Position numbers and translations under genes: made by a program
The notes under the pieces: generated by a model
The model's database searches: none
What the model was told of the DNA's origin: nothing
The model's input: the letters and a program-made list of their open reading frames with translations, nothing else
In this document: one piece after another, positions 15,125-22,831 of the stretch
How the letters are laid out: each line of letters opens with the position of its first letter
Position numbering within the stretch: the stretch's first letter is position 1
Assembly (NCBI GenBank): GCA_947628955.1
Contig: CANRBX010000032.1
Span: 1 to 34,609 of the forward strand
Length of the DNA stretch: 34,609 bases
Reading direction: 5' to 3'
From: an uncultured Lachnospiraceae bacterium
GTDB lineage: Bacteria; Bacillota; Clostridia; Lachnospirales; Lachnospiraceae

Positions 15125-15412
15125 GGCTGCATAGAACCTGTTTGTTTTGCGGTGAAGGTCGACTGTATATGGACGGTTTGTTATGTACAGTCGCTTGGCT
15201 GCGCACGACCGGTTTGTTTTATGTCGGCGGCTTACCGTGCATGATCAGCTTGTATTGCGCCGAAGGCCGGCTGTGCATGACCAATTTGTTTTGTGTAGTC
15301 GGCCGGCTGCGCATGACCGATTTGTTTTGTGTAGTCGACTGGCTGCGCATAACCGGTTTGTTTTGTGTAGTCGACTGGCTGTGCATTACCGTCTGGTTTC
15401 TGTGGAGAGCGG
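15125..15412. repeat. tandem array A: eight 36-bp units
   Basis: Units start exactly every 36 nt at 15125, 15161, 15197, 15233, 15269, 15305, 15341 and 15377. The core is GGCTGCGCATGACCG then TTTGTTTTGTGTAGTCG. Units 5-7 are nearly identical and the outer ones are decayed. The array lies between convergent genes, and its last unit overlaps the final codons and TAA of the TCS1 kinase. Because 36 is a multiple of 3, several frames stay open, but no start with an SD is seen. There are no variable spacers, so it is not CRISPR. Confidence 0.95.
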
Positions 15413-17098
15413 CAGCTCGACCGTGAACGTTGACCCTCCGCCCGGCGTGTCGGACAGCAGGATCCTGCCATGATGGAGATGCACAATCTCCTGCGCGATG
15501 CAGAGTCCCAGCCCGAAGTGTGATTTGTCGGAGCGGGATTTGTCGAGCCGCGAAAAGCGCTCGAAAACGGTTTCCTTCTGATCGTCCGGAATGCCGGGCC
15601 CATTGTCGCTGACCGCGATGTACAGCAGACCGCAGTCCGCGGAGCCTGTTTTCCGGTGCGTCAGGAAAGATCCGGCCGGGCCTTCTTCTCTGCGCCGGGT
15701 GCTCTCAGCCGGACTGGGGCACGAAAATTTTTCTCTGCGCCGGTTTCTGGGGCTGCCTTCAAAGGAGCGGCAGGAGAGAGTCAGCACGACATGTCCTCCG
15801 GCGGGCGTGTAGCTGAACGCGTTGTCGACCAGGATGGAAATCAGCTGCCGGATGCGTTCTTCGTCGCAGATACAGGGCGGCACGGGATCGTCGGGGAGGA
15901 CAATTTCCCAGCGCAGGCCATGCGCAGATGCCACAGATTCATAATTTTCAAAAATCTGCAGCAGGAGTGTGTCTATCTCGACCCGGGAAGGGCGGATGCT
16001 CCAGGCACGGCTGTCCGCACTGACGAGCTGCAGCATGTCGGTGATCAGCCGGGACATCCGCTTTCCCTCAGAATCGATCACATTGAGAAACTGTTCGTCG
16101 CCGGGCATGGCGCCGCTTCTGACGGCGGCGACATTGCTCAGGATCACGGCGAGCGGGGATCGGAGCTCATGCGAGGCAGACGCGACAAACTGCACCTGTC
16201 TTTTCCGGCTCTCCCAAAGCGGACGGATCATCCGCGCAGTAAAATTCCAGTAAAAAATGGCAAGCAGGGCAAGCGCGGCCAGATCTGCGAGTACAAAAGC
16301 AGCCCGCTGACGGAAGATGCGCTCGTCTGTCCGCGAGAGCGGCTGCAGAATGACGGCCCCGATATAATTCCCGGCGCCGCGCGGGATCAGGGCGACAGAG
16401 GCATTGTAGTCCCTGTGTGCAAAGGAAAGGGGAAATTCCGCGTGCCTGGTCAGAACGCCGAGGAAGCCGGGATTCTGCAGGTCAATTCCGTGCAGGCCAC
16501 GAGCGGTATCCTCAGCGGTTTGCCACAGCTCTTCCGGCACAGAGACGGACGCCGAAGAAGACTCCCGCGGGGCATCCCGTGAAGAACCGCGCGAAGAATC
16601 TTGTGAGGCATCCTGCGAAGAGGCGCGCGAAGAGCTGCGAGAGGAATCACGAGAGGAATCTTGTGTGGCATCCTGCGAAGAAGTGCGCGAAGACTCCGGC
16701 AGGGCATCCTGCGAAGAGCTCTGTGGGGCATCCTGCGAAGAGGCGCGCGAAGAATCTGGCAGGGAATCCTGCGAGGAACTCTGTGAGACATCGCGCGAAG
16801 CACCCTGCGGAGATTTCTGCTCCGAAAGGGACTGGAAGAAGAGCGGCACGCCGTTGTCCGAGAGCCGCAGAACGATCTGGTAATTGTGTTCTGTCTGGCG
16901 GATCCAGGTGTGTGAGAGCGTGAGCTGCTGTTCGAGATTCTGATACAGGGAATCCAGATCAGACAGAAAAGAGGCGTATTCCTGCCTGCGGATGCCCGAT
17001 TCGGAGATGAACAGGCAGATGGAAGAGAGCACCGCGAGGACGAGTCCCGTGATCGCGACGCACAGCGCGGTGAGCTGAAGATGCAGTTTGCGGAACAC
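15386..17098 (-). CDS. sensor histidine kinase of TCS1
   Basis: The 570-aa membrane kinase has TM1 (8-32), an extracytoplasmic region (33-265), TM2 (266-285), the HisKA H-box ASHELRSP with phospho-acceptor H310, the N-box LISILVDNAFSY (N426), G1 SDNGPGIP (497-504), an F-box FERFSRL and G2 HFGLGL. Two oddities are visible. Residues about 100-185 are a Ser/Asp/Arg/Gln low-complexity repeat encoded by array B. About 45 extra residues (445-490, Arg/Ser-rich) sit between N-box and G1. The start is GTG at 17098 with AAAGGAGG 7 nt upstream. It follows its response regulator in the same frame, separated only by a TGA and a stop-free repeat tract. Confidence 0.93.
   Translation of the reverse strand: MFRKLHLQLTALCVAITGLVLAVLSSICLFISESGIRRQEYASFLSDLDSLYQNLEQQLTLSHTWIRQTEHNYQIVLRLSDNGVPLFFQSLSEQKSPQGASRDVSQSSSQDSLPDSSRASSQDAPQSSSQDALPESSRTSSQDATQDSSRDSSRSSSRASSQDASQDSSRGSSRDAPRESSSASVSVPEELWQTAEDTARGLHGIDLQNPGFLGVLTRHAEFPLSFAHRDYNASVALIPRGAGNYIGAVILQPLSRTDERIFRQRAAFVLADLAALALLAIFYWNFTARMIRPLWESRKRQVQFVASASHELRSPLAVILSNVAAVRSGAMPGDEQFLNVIDSEGKRMSRLITDMLQLVSADSRAWSIRPSRVEIDTLLLQIFENYESVASAHGLRWEIVLPDDPVPPCICDEERIRQLISILVDNAFSYTPAGGHVVLTLSCRSFEGSPRNRRREKFSCPSPAESTRRREEGPAGSFLTHRKTGSADCGLLYIAVSDNGPGIPDDQKETVFERFSRLDKSRSDKSHFGLGLCIAQEIVHLHHGRILLSDTPGGGSTFTVELPLSTETRR
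16559..16803. repeat. array B: 12-bp based repeats inside the TCS1 kinase
   Basis: Repeated GCATCCTGCGAAGA and GCGCGAAGA blocks, with higher-order spacing of 24 and 36 nt. On the coding strand they give SSQDA, SSRAS and DSSR peptides, placing a hydrophilic stalk in the extracytoplasmic sensor region. Confidence 0.85.
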
Positions 17099-17130
17099 AG
17101 AAAAACCTCCTTTCTGCGGCGTCTGAGAAA

Positions 17131-17290
17131 GATCAGATCCGGGATCAGATTCGGAAGCAGATCCGGAATCAGGTCCGGGATCAGATCTGGAAGCAGATCC
17201 AGAATCAGGTTCGGGATCAGGTTCGGGATCAGATCCGGAACCAGATCTGGGATCAGATCCGGAATCAGAGTCGAAATCAGATCCGGATCA
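17131..17290. repeat. array C: 12-bp repeats between TCS1 regulator and kinase
   Basis: About thirteen degenerate 12-mers of the form GATCCCGGATCT (minus strand). Read in the frame shared by both genes they encode Ser-Gly-Ser-Asp / Asp-Pro-Glu-Pro peptides with no stop for 63 codons between the regulator TGA (17288-17290) and the kinase GTG. Confidence 0.9.
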
Positions 17291-17968
17291 CTCCGGCTGC
17301 TCGGTCAGCCGGTATCCGACGCCGCGCACAGTCTGAAGCCCGATACGGCTGTCGACCGAGCGGAGGCGCCTCCGCAGGAAATGAATGTAATTGTCGAGAT
17401 TGCCGTCCTCGATCTCGGCGTCCGGCCCCCACACGCGCATCAGGATCGTCTGGCGCGGGATCGTCTGCCCCGTATTCTGGAGGAAAAGAGAGAGCAGATC
17501 TCCCTCGCGTTTCGAGAGGGTGCAGGTCTGATCCCGGCATTCCAGCAGATTCTGCTCCCGGCGGTAAACGAGATCGCCGAAGACCAGGCCCTCTGTGTCC
17601 GTCAGACGCTGAGGGCGGCGGCAGGCGCAGCGGATGCGCGCCATGAGCTCTTCAAAGGCAAACGGCTTGACAATATAATCGTCCGCCCCGCAGTCGAGTC
17701 CGGTGATCCGCTCATCCAGGCTGCCGAGCGCGGTCAGAAAAATAACCGGGACGGTGATGTGCTGCCTCCGGGCGAGCCTGAGAACCTCCATGCCGTCCAT
17801 TCCGGGCAGCATACGATCCAGCAGCACGAGATCATGCGCGTTTTCCAGGATCAGAAACAGTCCCTCATCCCCGTCATTTGAGACGGTCACGTCAAACCCC
17901 TGCCGTTCCAGCATAAGCTTCAGAGAACGGCACAATTCCCTGTCATCTTCGACCAGCAGTATGCGCAT
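17288..17968 (-). CDS. OmpR/PhoB-family response regulator of TCS1
   Basis: The 226-aa protein has a receiver domain with the acidic pair EDD (7-9), phospho-acceptor D51 in LVLLDRMLPG, the T/S switch in FLTA and Lys in YIVKPF. A C-terminal winged helix follows with GNLDNYIHFLRRRL and the usual VRGVGYRL end. The kinase gene is 189 nt downstream. The SD lies in the CAGGAGGGG just before the ATG. Its promoter carries paired TTTATAG/TTTAGAG boxes that recur at the divergent propeller-protein promoter, so it probably activates both. Confidence 0.95.
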   Translation of the reverse strand: MRILLVEDDRELCRSLKLMLERQGFDVTVSNDGDEGLFLILENAHDLVLLDRMLPGMDGMEVLRLARRQHITVPVIFLTALGSLDERITGLDCGADDYIVKPFAFEELMARIRCACRRPQRLTDTEGLVFGDLVYRREQNLLECRDQTCTLSKREGDLLSLFLQNTGQTIPRQTILMRVWGPDAEIEDGNLDNYIHFLRRRLRSVDSRIGLQTVRGVGYRLTEQPE

Positions 17969-18007
17969 AGCGACCCCTCCTGTAAATAATCCGGAATTAT
18001 AACTCCT

Positions 18008-18041
18008 ATCATACCATAATTTCCTCTAAACTATCTATAAA
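18008..18041 (-). promoter_or_regulatory. TCS1 promoter with paired regulator boxes
   Basis: On the minus strand: TTTATAG (18041-18035), 4 nt, TTTAGAG (18030-18024), 10 nt, TATGAT (18013-18008). The boxes are 11 bp apart, one helical turn, as for OmpR-family dimers. There is no consensus -35, as expected for an activated promoter. Confidence 0.6.
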
Positions 18042-18100
18042 CATGAGGAAGATTTTCGCGCGCTGCGCCTGTCTGGATTTTTTTCAGCGGAAAACTGCAG

Positions 18101-18134
18101 TTTAGAGCATATTTAGAGAATCAGGAGATACACT
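18101..18134 (+). promoter_or_regulatory. propeller-protein promoter with paired regulator boxes
   Basis: TTTAGAG (18101-18107), 4 nt, TTTAGAG (18112-18118), 10 nt, TACACT (18129-18134). The geometry is identical to that of the divergent TCS1 promoter. Confidence 0.6.
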
Positions 18135-18157
18135 GGCGGGGTAATCCGACAGAAGTG

Positions 18158-18266
18158 TGCAGGAAAAACAGTCCTGCAGCAGTACAAATGAGCTGCCTGA
18201 CAAATGGGCCTGCGGGCCCCATAGACATGAAAAAACATGTAAGTATGTTTTTTATGTCCATTTGTC
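18158..18266 (+). promoter_or_regulatory. structured 5' leader of the propeller-protein gene
   Basis: Hairpin TGCAGGA/TCCTGCA (18158-18164 with 18172-18178) is followed by a possible three-way junction. Outer stem GACAAATG/CATTTGTC (18199-18206 with 18259-18266) encloses GGGCC-TGC-GGGCCC and a long hairpin GACAT(G)AAAAAACAT/ATGTTTTTTATGTC (18224-18238 with 18245-18258). The SD starts 18 nt later at 18284. I do not recognise it as a known riboswitch class. Confidence 0.55.
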
Positions 18267-18295
18267 CCGTGGCTCATACAAACAGGAGGCAGAGT

Positions 18296-20791
18296 ATGAA
18301 AAGAAGGAAGCGTTTGTGGAAAAGATGGGGTGCGGGACTTTGTGCCGTCTGCCTTGCGGCGGCGGGAGCTCCGGCAGGAGGTGTACCTGGAGGAAGGAAC
18401 GGGATTTCACCGGACGGACTGCCCGGAAATCCGGCGGGCGGCCTGGCGGGATATTTCTCTGCGGGTGTGCCGGGAAGCGTGGCGCGGGCCGAGGAAGAGG
18501 ACGTGGCGATGGGGAGATATCTTGAGACGGATGTCGCGCTGCCGGAGGAATGCGGCGAGCTCCGCGATGTTGTGCGGACGACAGAGGGGACGATCCGCAT
18601 CATCGGACAGAATCAGGAAGCGGATCACAGATACCGGATCTGGGACAGCGCGGACGGCGGCGCGACATGGGAGCAGACCGGCGAACTCTCCGGGGAGGGT
18701 ACGGAAGAGTGGTTCAGCGACATTGACCTGAGCCCGGACGGCGGCGGAGTCGCGGTGGGGCTGAGTTATTCGGGCGGGACGGAAGAAGCTTCCGCCGCGG
18801 ACAGTACAGCGGATGCAGGAGGAGATTCCGCCATGGACAGTGCAGCGGATGCAGGAGAAGGTTCTGCCGCAGATGTTGAAGAAGGTTCTGCCGCGGACGA
18901 CACTTCCGGGGCGTCGACGGGGCAGCCCGAATACTCCTACTATATATTGTCCTTCGACGCGCAGGGAAATGTGACGTGCAGGGCAGAAGGTGATGATCTT
19001 TATATGATGGAATTTGCGCAGAACGGTCAGCTGGCCGGATTCACCATGGCCGGCAATGTAAATCTGTTTGACAGGGATACGTGCGAGGCCACGCTCATGC
19101 TGGCGGAGAATGCGGACATGATCGCAGCCTGCGGGCAGGAGATCCTGGTGTTTGCGGATACGCAGCTGCAGCGGTATGACATGGCGTCCGGCGAGCCGCT
19201 CGCGCGGGATGAGGCGCTTGAAGACGCTCTGTTTCAGGGCGCGGGAGAGCATGCGTATGCGATCACTTCAAGCTATGGCGTGCCGATCGTGATGACAGAG
19301 GATGAGGAAGGCCGCCTGTATTATGCCACGAGGGACGGAATTTTTGCACATGTGATGGGAGGGGGCGTCGTGGAGCAGGCTGCGGACGGGGCGCTGTGCT
19401 CTCTGCAGGCCCCGGACGTGGAGACCTGTTCCATGGCGGTTCTGGATCAGTGCTTTTATCTTGTAGTGTTCGGAGGAAACGATGGAAGCAGACTGCTGAA
19501 ATACCAGTATTCCGCGGACGTCCCGAGCGTGCCGCAGAACGAGATCACCGTATATTCCATGTATGAGGATGACAACCTCCGCCAGGTGATCACACAGTTT
19601 CAGAAGCTGCATCCGGACACTTATGTAAATTTTGAGATCGGAATGAGCGGGGATGACGGCGTGACAGTTTCTGACGCGCTCCGCACGCTGAACACGGAGA
19701 TCCTGGCCGGAAGCGGGCCGGACGTCCTGCTCTTGGACGGATTCGCGATCGATACGTATGTGGAGCAGGGGCTTCTGGCAGATCTGAGCGGGATCGCAGG
19801 GGAAATTAAGGACAGCGAGGGCCTGATGGAAAATGTGAGCGGCGTGTTTGAGCGCGAGGGCGTCCTGCCTGCGATCCCGGCGCGATTCGGCATTGTGACG
19901 GCGGTGGGCGATCCGGAGCTGGCGGCGGGAATAGACAGTCCTGATGCACTGGAATCTGTGGCCGCGCAGGAGGGAGCGCTTGATGCATTTCAGGTTTCCA
20001 TACTTCCGGATATCCTGTACCGCGTCTGTGCCGGGGCGTGGAAAAATGAGGACGGTACGCTGAACCAGGAGAAACTGGCAGATTACGTGAACGCAGTTGT
20101 GCGCATTACAGACGCCTGGACAGAAAGTGCCACAGAGGAAGAGCTGGAGAACTTAAGAAACTATCAGAGCGGGGAGCGCTATAACTGGGGCGTGTATCAG
20201 GAGATAGGGCTGAAGGGTGATGATATTGGACTGGTGGGCCTCGAGCTGCTGATGAATCCGCACCAGGTCAGGCTGGGAGCGCTCTACAGGATGTGGGACT
20301 ACTGCGGACTGACGTCTATGAATAAGGAAACCGGGTGCTGCTCGGTGCTGCAGCCGGAGCTGTCGGGAGAGAAATTCTTTGTCCCCTGCTGTGTGCTCGG
20401 CATTGTCAGCACGTCGAGGGCGCAGGAGCAGGCCGGTGAATTTGTGAAATACGTGCTCTCAGCGGAGGGGCAGAAGATGGCAGACAGCGACGGCTTCCCT
20501 GTGAACCGGACCGCGTTTGACGCCATGCTCAGTGACGGGAAGGGAAATCTCGGCGGGGTGTCCAGCAGCTACGGGGACGAATATTTCTCACTGGATTATA
20601 CCTGGCCCTCGCAGGAAGAGCTGGATGCACTTTCGGAGATGGCGCAGCAGGTTACGGCGCCGGTCGAGGACGGGCGCGTACAGCACGACGTGGTGCTCGA
20701 AGAGATGAAGCGCTGCCTGAACGGGGAGACCAGTGCGGATGAGGCCGTCAATGCGATCATGCAGCGGATCAACCTGTATCTGGCGGAGTGA
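18296..20791 (+). CDS. secreted beta-propeller/extracellular solute-binding fusion protein
   Basis: The 831-aa protein has a basic, hydrophobic N-terminus (MKRRKRLWKRWGAGLCAVCLAAAG). No canonical lipobox is seen, and cleavage near VARA-EEE is possible after a Gly/Pro-rich stretch. Residues about 75-410 look like a beta-propeller: an Asp-box-like SADGGATW occurs near 122, then repeated strands with DGR/DGxL turns. From about 415 (EITVYSMYEDDNLRQVITQF) to the end it is a family-1-type sugar-binding protein with the usual EILAGSGPDVLLLD segment. Start 18296 is set by AGGAGG 6 nt upstream; the longer frame from 18155 runs back through the leader. An Ala/Asp/Ser repeat (array D) is inserted in the propeller. 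It is followed by a MalF-type permease. Sugar binding is inferred from the family and the neighbours. Confidence 0.88.
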   Translation: MKRRKRLWKRWGAGLCAVCLAAAGAPAGGVPGGRNGISPDGLPGNPAGGLAGYFSAGVPGSVARAEEEDVAMGRYLETDVALPEECGELRDVVRTTEGTIRIIGQNQEADHRYRIWDSADGGATWEQTGELSGEGTEEWFSDIDLSPDGGGVAVGLSYSGGTEEASAADSTADAGGDSAMDSAADAGEGSAADVEEGSAADDTSGASTGQPEYSYYILSFDAQGNVTCRAEGDDLYMMEFAQNGQLAGFTMAGNVNLFDRDTCEATLMLAENADMIAACGQEILVFADTQLQRYDMASGEPLARDEALEDALFQGAGEHAYAITSSYGVPIVMTEDEEGRLYYATRDGIFAHVMGGGVVEQAADGALCSLQAPDVETCSMAVLDQCFYLVVFGGNDGSRLLKYQYSADVPSVPQNEITVYSMYEDDNLRQVITQFQKLHPDTYVNFEIGMSGDDGVTVSDALRTLNTEILAGSGPDVLLLDGFAIDTYVEQGLLADLSGIAGEIKDSEGLMENVSGVFEREGVLPAIPARFGIVTAVGDPELAAGIDSPDALESVAAQEGALDAFQVSILPDILYRVCAGAWKNEDGTLNQEKLADYVNAVVRITDAWTESATEEELENLRNYQSGERYNWGVYQEIGLKGDDIGLVGLELLMNPHQVRLGALYRMWDYCGLTSMNKETGCCSVLQPELSGEKFFVPCCVLGIVSTSRAQEQAGEFVKYVLSAEGQKMADSDGFPVNRTAFDAMLSDGKGNLGGVSSSYGDEYFSLDYTWPSQEELDALSEMAQQVTAPVEDGRVQHDVVLEEMKRCLNGETSADEAVNAIMQRINLYLAE
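18786..18905. repeat. array D: Ala/Asp/Ser-coding repeats in the propeller domain
   Basis: Two 36-nt units (TCCGCC..GACAGT.CAGCGGATGCAGG) followed by two 24-nt units (GGTTCTGCCGC.GA.G). They encode AADSTADAGG-like peptides, probably a surface loop. Confidence 0.85.
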
Positions 20792-20910
20792 GAAACCGGA
20801 GCGGGTACGCCGCGGATCAGTCTGCATCTGGTGAAATGAGAAATCGGTACGGCTACACCGTGGGTCGGCCTGCATCTGGCGGAGTGAGAAACCGGCGCGG
20901 CCCCGCCGCA
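20767..20910. repeat. array E: three 48-bp units spanning a stop/start junction
   Basis: Units start at 20767, 20815 and 20863. Each carries CATCTGGyGrArTGAGAAA, that is, the TGA stop of the solute-binding frame overlapping a GTG or ATG (20788, 20836, 20884) that opens the permease frame. The end of one gene and a possible start of the next have thus been triplicated in frame. Confidence 0.93.
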
Positions 20911-20949
20911 GATTCTTTGGGGGGAGTTTCGCACAGAATGGGAGCAGGT

Positions 20950-21897
20950 ATGAAAAGGACATACAGACTGCAGAAACAAGGCTGCAGAGAAAAGGCCGGA
21001 GAAACGGACGGGAAGGAGAAGAGAAAGAGAAAGACAGCCGGGCGGATGTCTGCCCGGCGCCGGAAGGAAAGCCTGGCCGGGGTGCTCTTTTTCCTGCCCG
21101 GCTTCGCCGGGGTGGTCTGCTTTACCCTGCTCCCGTTTGCTGAAGTCGTGAAGCGCTCGTTCCAGAGTGCGGTCACGGCGGAGTGGGTGGGCTGGAAGAA
21201 TTACCAGACGGTTTTTTCTAACACGGCGTTCCGCCTGGCGGCCATGAATACCCTGCGCTTCACCGGCATCTGCATTCCGCTGCTGGTGGCGGTTTCTCTG
21301 GTGCTGGCCGTCGTTTTGCAGAAGCTGCGGGCCGGGAAGAATACGCTGAAGAGCATTTTCCTGATCCCGGCGGCAGTTCCCGCGGCATCGGTGGTGCTTG
21401 TCTGGAAGGTTCTGTTTCACTCAAACGGTCTGCTGAATGCCCTGCTTGTGCGGCTAGGCAGAGAGCGGGTCGGATGGATGACCAGCGGCGCGGCATTTGC
21501 CGTTCTGGTCGTCAGCTATCTCTGGAAAAACATCGGGTACGATATGGTTCTGTGGATGGCCGGCCTGGCCGGGATCCCGGGGGAGATCTATGAGGCGGCG
21601 CGCGTCGACGGGGCCGGCAGCTGGAAATGCTTCACAAAGATCACGGTTCCCAACCTGATGCCCTCGCTCTATACGATCACGGTGCTGTCGCTTTTAAACT
21701 CATTCAAGGTATTCCGCGAGGCCTGGCTCGTGGCCGGAGACTACCCGCACCAGAGCATGTATCTGCTGCAGCACCTGTACAATAACTGGTTCCGTGAGCT
21801 GTCCTTTGACAAGATCTCGGCGGCCGCGGTCGTCAGCGCCCTGGTGGTCTTCGCGCTGATCCTCGCGCTGCGCAGGTCATGGGAGACGGAACGCTGA
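20950..21897 (+). CDS. sugar ABC transporter permease, MalF/UgpA type
   Basis: The 315-aa inner-membrane permease has an N-terminal basic cytoplasmic tail, TM1 (LAGVLFFLPGFAGVVCFTLLPF) and about five more membrane spans. The EAA loop GEIYEAARVDGAGSWKCFTKITVPNL lies near the usual position and contacts the ATPase. The start is uncertain: ATG 20950 has GGGAG close by, ATG 20938 has GGGGGGAG 11 nt away, and the frame is open with starts back to 20788, where it overlaps the upstream stop by 4 nt. The last option would add a repeat-coded tail. Its MalG-type partner is 4 kb downstream, and no ATPase gene is in the window, so a shared MsmK-like ATPase is likely. Confidence 0.92.
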   Translation: MKRTYRLQKQGCREKAGETDGKEKRKRKTAGRMSARRRKESLAGVLFFLPGFAGVVCFTLLPFAEVVKRSFQSAVTAEWVGWKNYQTVFSNTAFRLAAMNTLRFTGICIPLLVAVSLVLAVVLQKLRAGKNTLKSIFLIPAAVPAASVVLVWKVLFHSNGLLNALLVRLGRERVGWMTSGAAFAVLVVSYLWKNIGYDMVLWMAGLAGIPGEIYEAARVDGAGSWKCFTKITVPNLMPSLYTITVLSLLNSFKVFREAWLVAGDYPHQSMYLLQHLYNNWFRELSFDKISAAAVVSALVVFALILALRRSWETER

Positions 21898-21968
21898 GAC
21901 GGCGGGGTGATAATTTCAAATTAAGAACTTTTAATATTTAAATCCGGACATTGGGTGTATAGTATAAC

Positions 21969-22065
21969 TTATCAGAATGTGCGAAGCAGATTCTGATAAA
22001 AGACGCGGATACGTGCCGTAAATCGATTACAGGGTTCGCGAAGCGGTTCCTGTAATGTAATTTAC
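21969..22065 (+). promoter_or_regulatory. two palindromes with GCGAAGC tips in the TCS2 leader
   Basis: Palindrome 1 is TTATCAGAAT/ATTCTGATAA (21969-21978 with 21990-21999). Palindrome 2 is GTAAAT-cg-ATTACAGG with CCTGTAAT-gta-ATTTAC (22018-22033 with 22049-22065). Both have GCGAAGC at the centre (21981-21987 and 22038-22044). TATAGT/TATAAC hexamers just before palindrome 1 (21958-21968) are possible -10 elements. No T-run follows either hairpin. The rest of the 223-nt gap after the permease is AT-rich and holds no gene. Confidence 0.6.
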
Positions 22066-22120
22066 CCGGTGCCCGGCGCCGTTTGCAGCGGGTCATGGGC
22101 TGCGGGGCAAAGGAGAATTC

Positions 22121-22831
22121 ATGGAGACAATATTGATCATAGAGGACGACAGGGATATCCGGAGCGGGATCCGGATCCTGCTGGAAAAGGAGGGGTATTC
22201 CGTACTGGAGGCGGAGGACGGCCTGCGCGGCCTGGATCAGGTGGTACAGGAGCCGGATCTGGTCATACTGGATGTGATGATGCCGGGGATTTCCGGGATA
22301 CAGACGTGCCGCGAGATCCGGGAGATTTCCAATGTCCCGGTGCTGTTTCTGACGGCGCGGGCGCGGGAAAAGGACAAGCTGGCCGGGCTGGCTGCGGGCG
22401 GGGACGATTATCTGACGAAACCCTTTTCCTACGGAGAGCTTCTGGGCCGCGTGAAGGCGCTGCTGCGCAGATACCAGATTTACCGCGGAAAAAATGAAAA
22501 GCCGTGCGGCCAGGAAAAAAATGAGGCCGTGTTTGGCGGGCTGACGGTCTGCCTGGATTACAACAAGGTGACGGTGGATGGAAAGCGCGTGGAGCTGACA
22601 GATATCGAGTACCGGATCCTGAAGCTTCTGATCCAGCAGCCGGACCGGGTCTTTTCCGCGCAGAGCATTTATGAGACCGTCTGGAACGAGCCGTATTTTT
22701 ATACCAGCAACGGGACGGTGATGGTGCACATCCGCAAGCTTCGGGTGAAGATTGAAAAAGATCCGCAGAATCCGGAATACATCCGGACAGTCTGGGGGAG
22801 AGGGTACCGGTTCGGATATGACGCAGAATAA
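22121..22831 (+). CDS. OmpR/VanR-family response regulator of TCS2
   Basis: The 236-aa protein has a receiver domain with EDD (8-10), phospho-acceptor D51 in LVILDVMMPG, FLTAR and the YLTKPFSYGEL lysine. The C-terminal winged helix has LTDIEYRILKLLIQQP, TVMVHIRKLRVKIE and VWGRGYRF. AAAGGAG is 5 nt before the ATG. The kinase gene overlaps its last codons by 14 nt, so the two are coupled. Confidence 0.95.
   Translation: METILIIEDDRDIRSGIRILLEKEGYSVLEAEDGLRGLDQVVQEPDLVILDVMMPGISGIQTCREIREISNVPVLFLTARAREKDKLAGLAAGGDDYLTKPFSYGELLGRVKALLRRYQIYRGKNEKPCGQEKNEAVFGGLTVCLDYNKVTVDGKRVELTDIEYRILKLLIQQPDRVFSAQSIYETVWNEPYFYTSNGTVMVHIRKLRVKIEKDPQNPEYIRTVWGRGYRFGYDAE

Noticed and set aside
15125..15412. CRISPR array
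   Set aside because: The 36-nt period resembles a CRISPR repeat, but units are contiguous with no spacers and no cas genes are present. The same holds for array G.
15079..15603. Open frames on both strands over array A with 12-residue repeats
   Set aside because: Openness follows from the 36-bp period; no SD. I keep the array as a repeat, not a gene.
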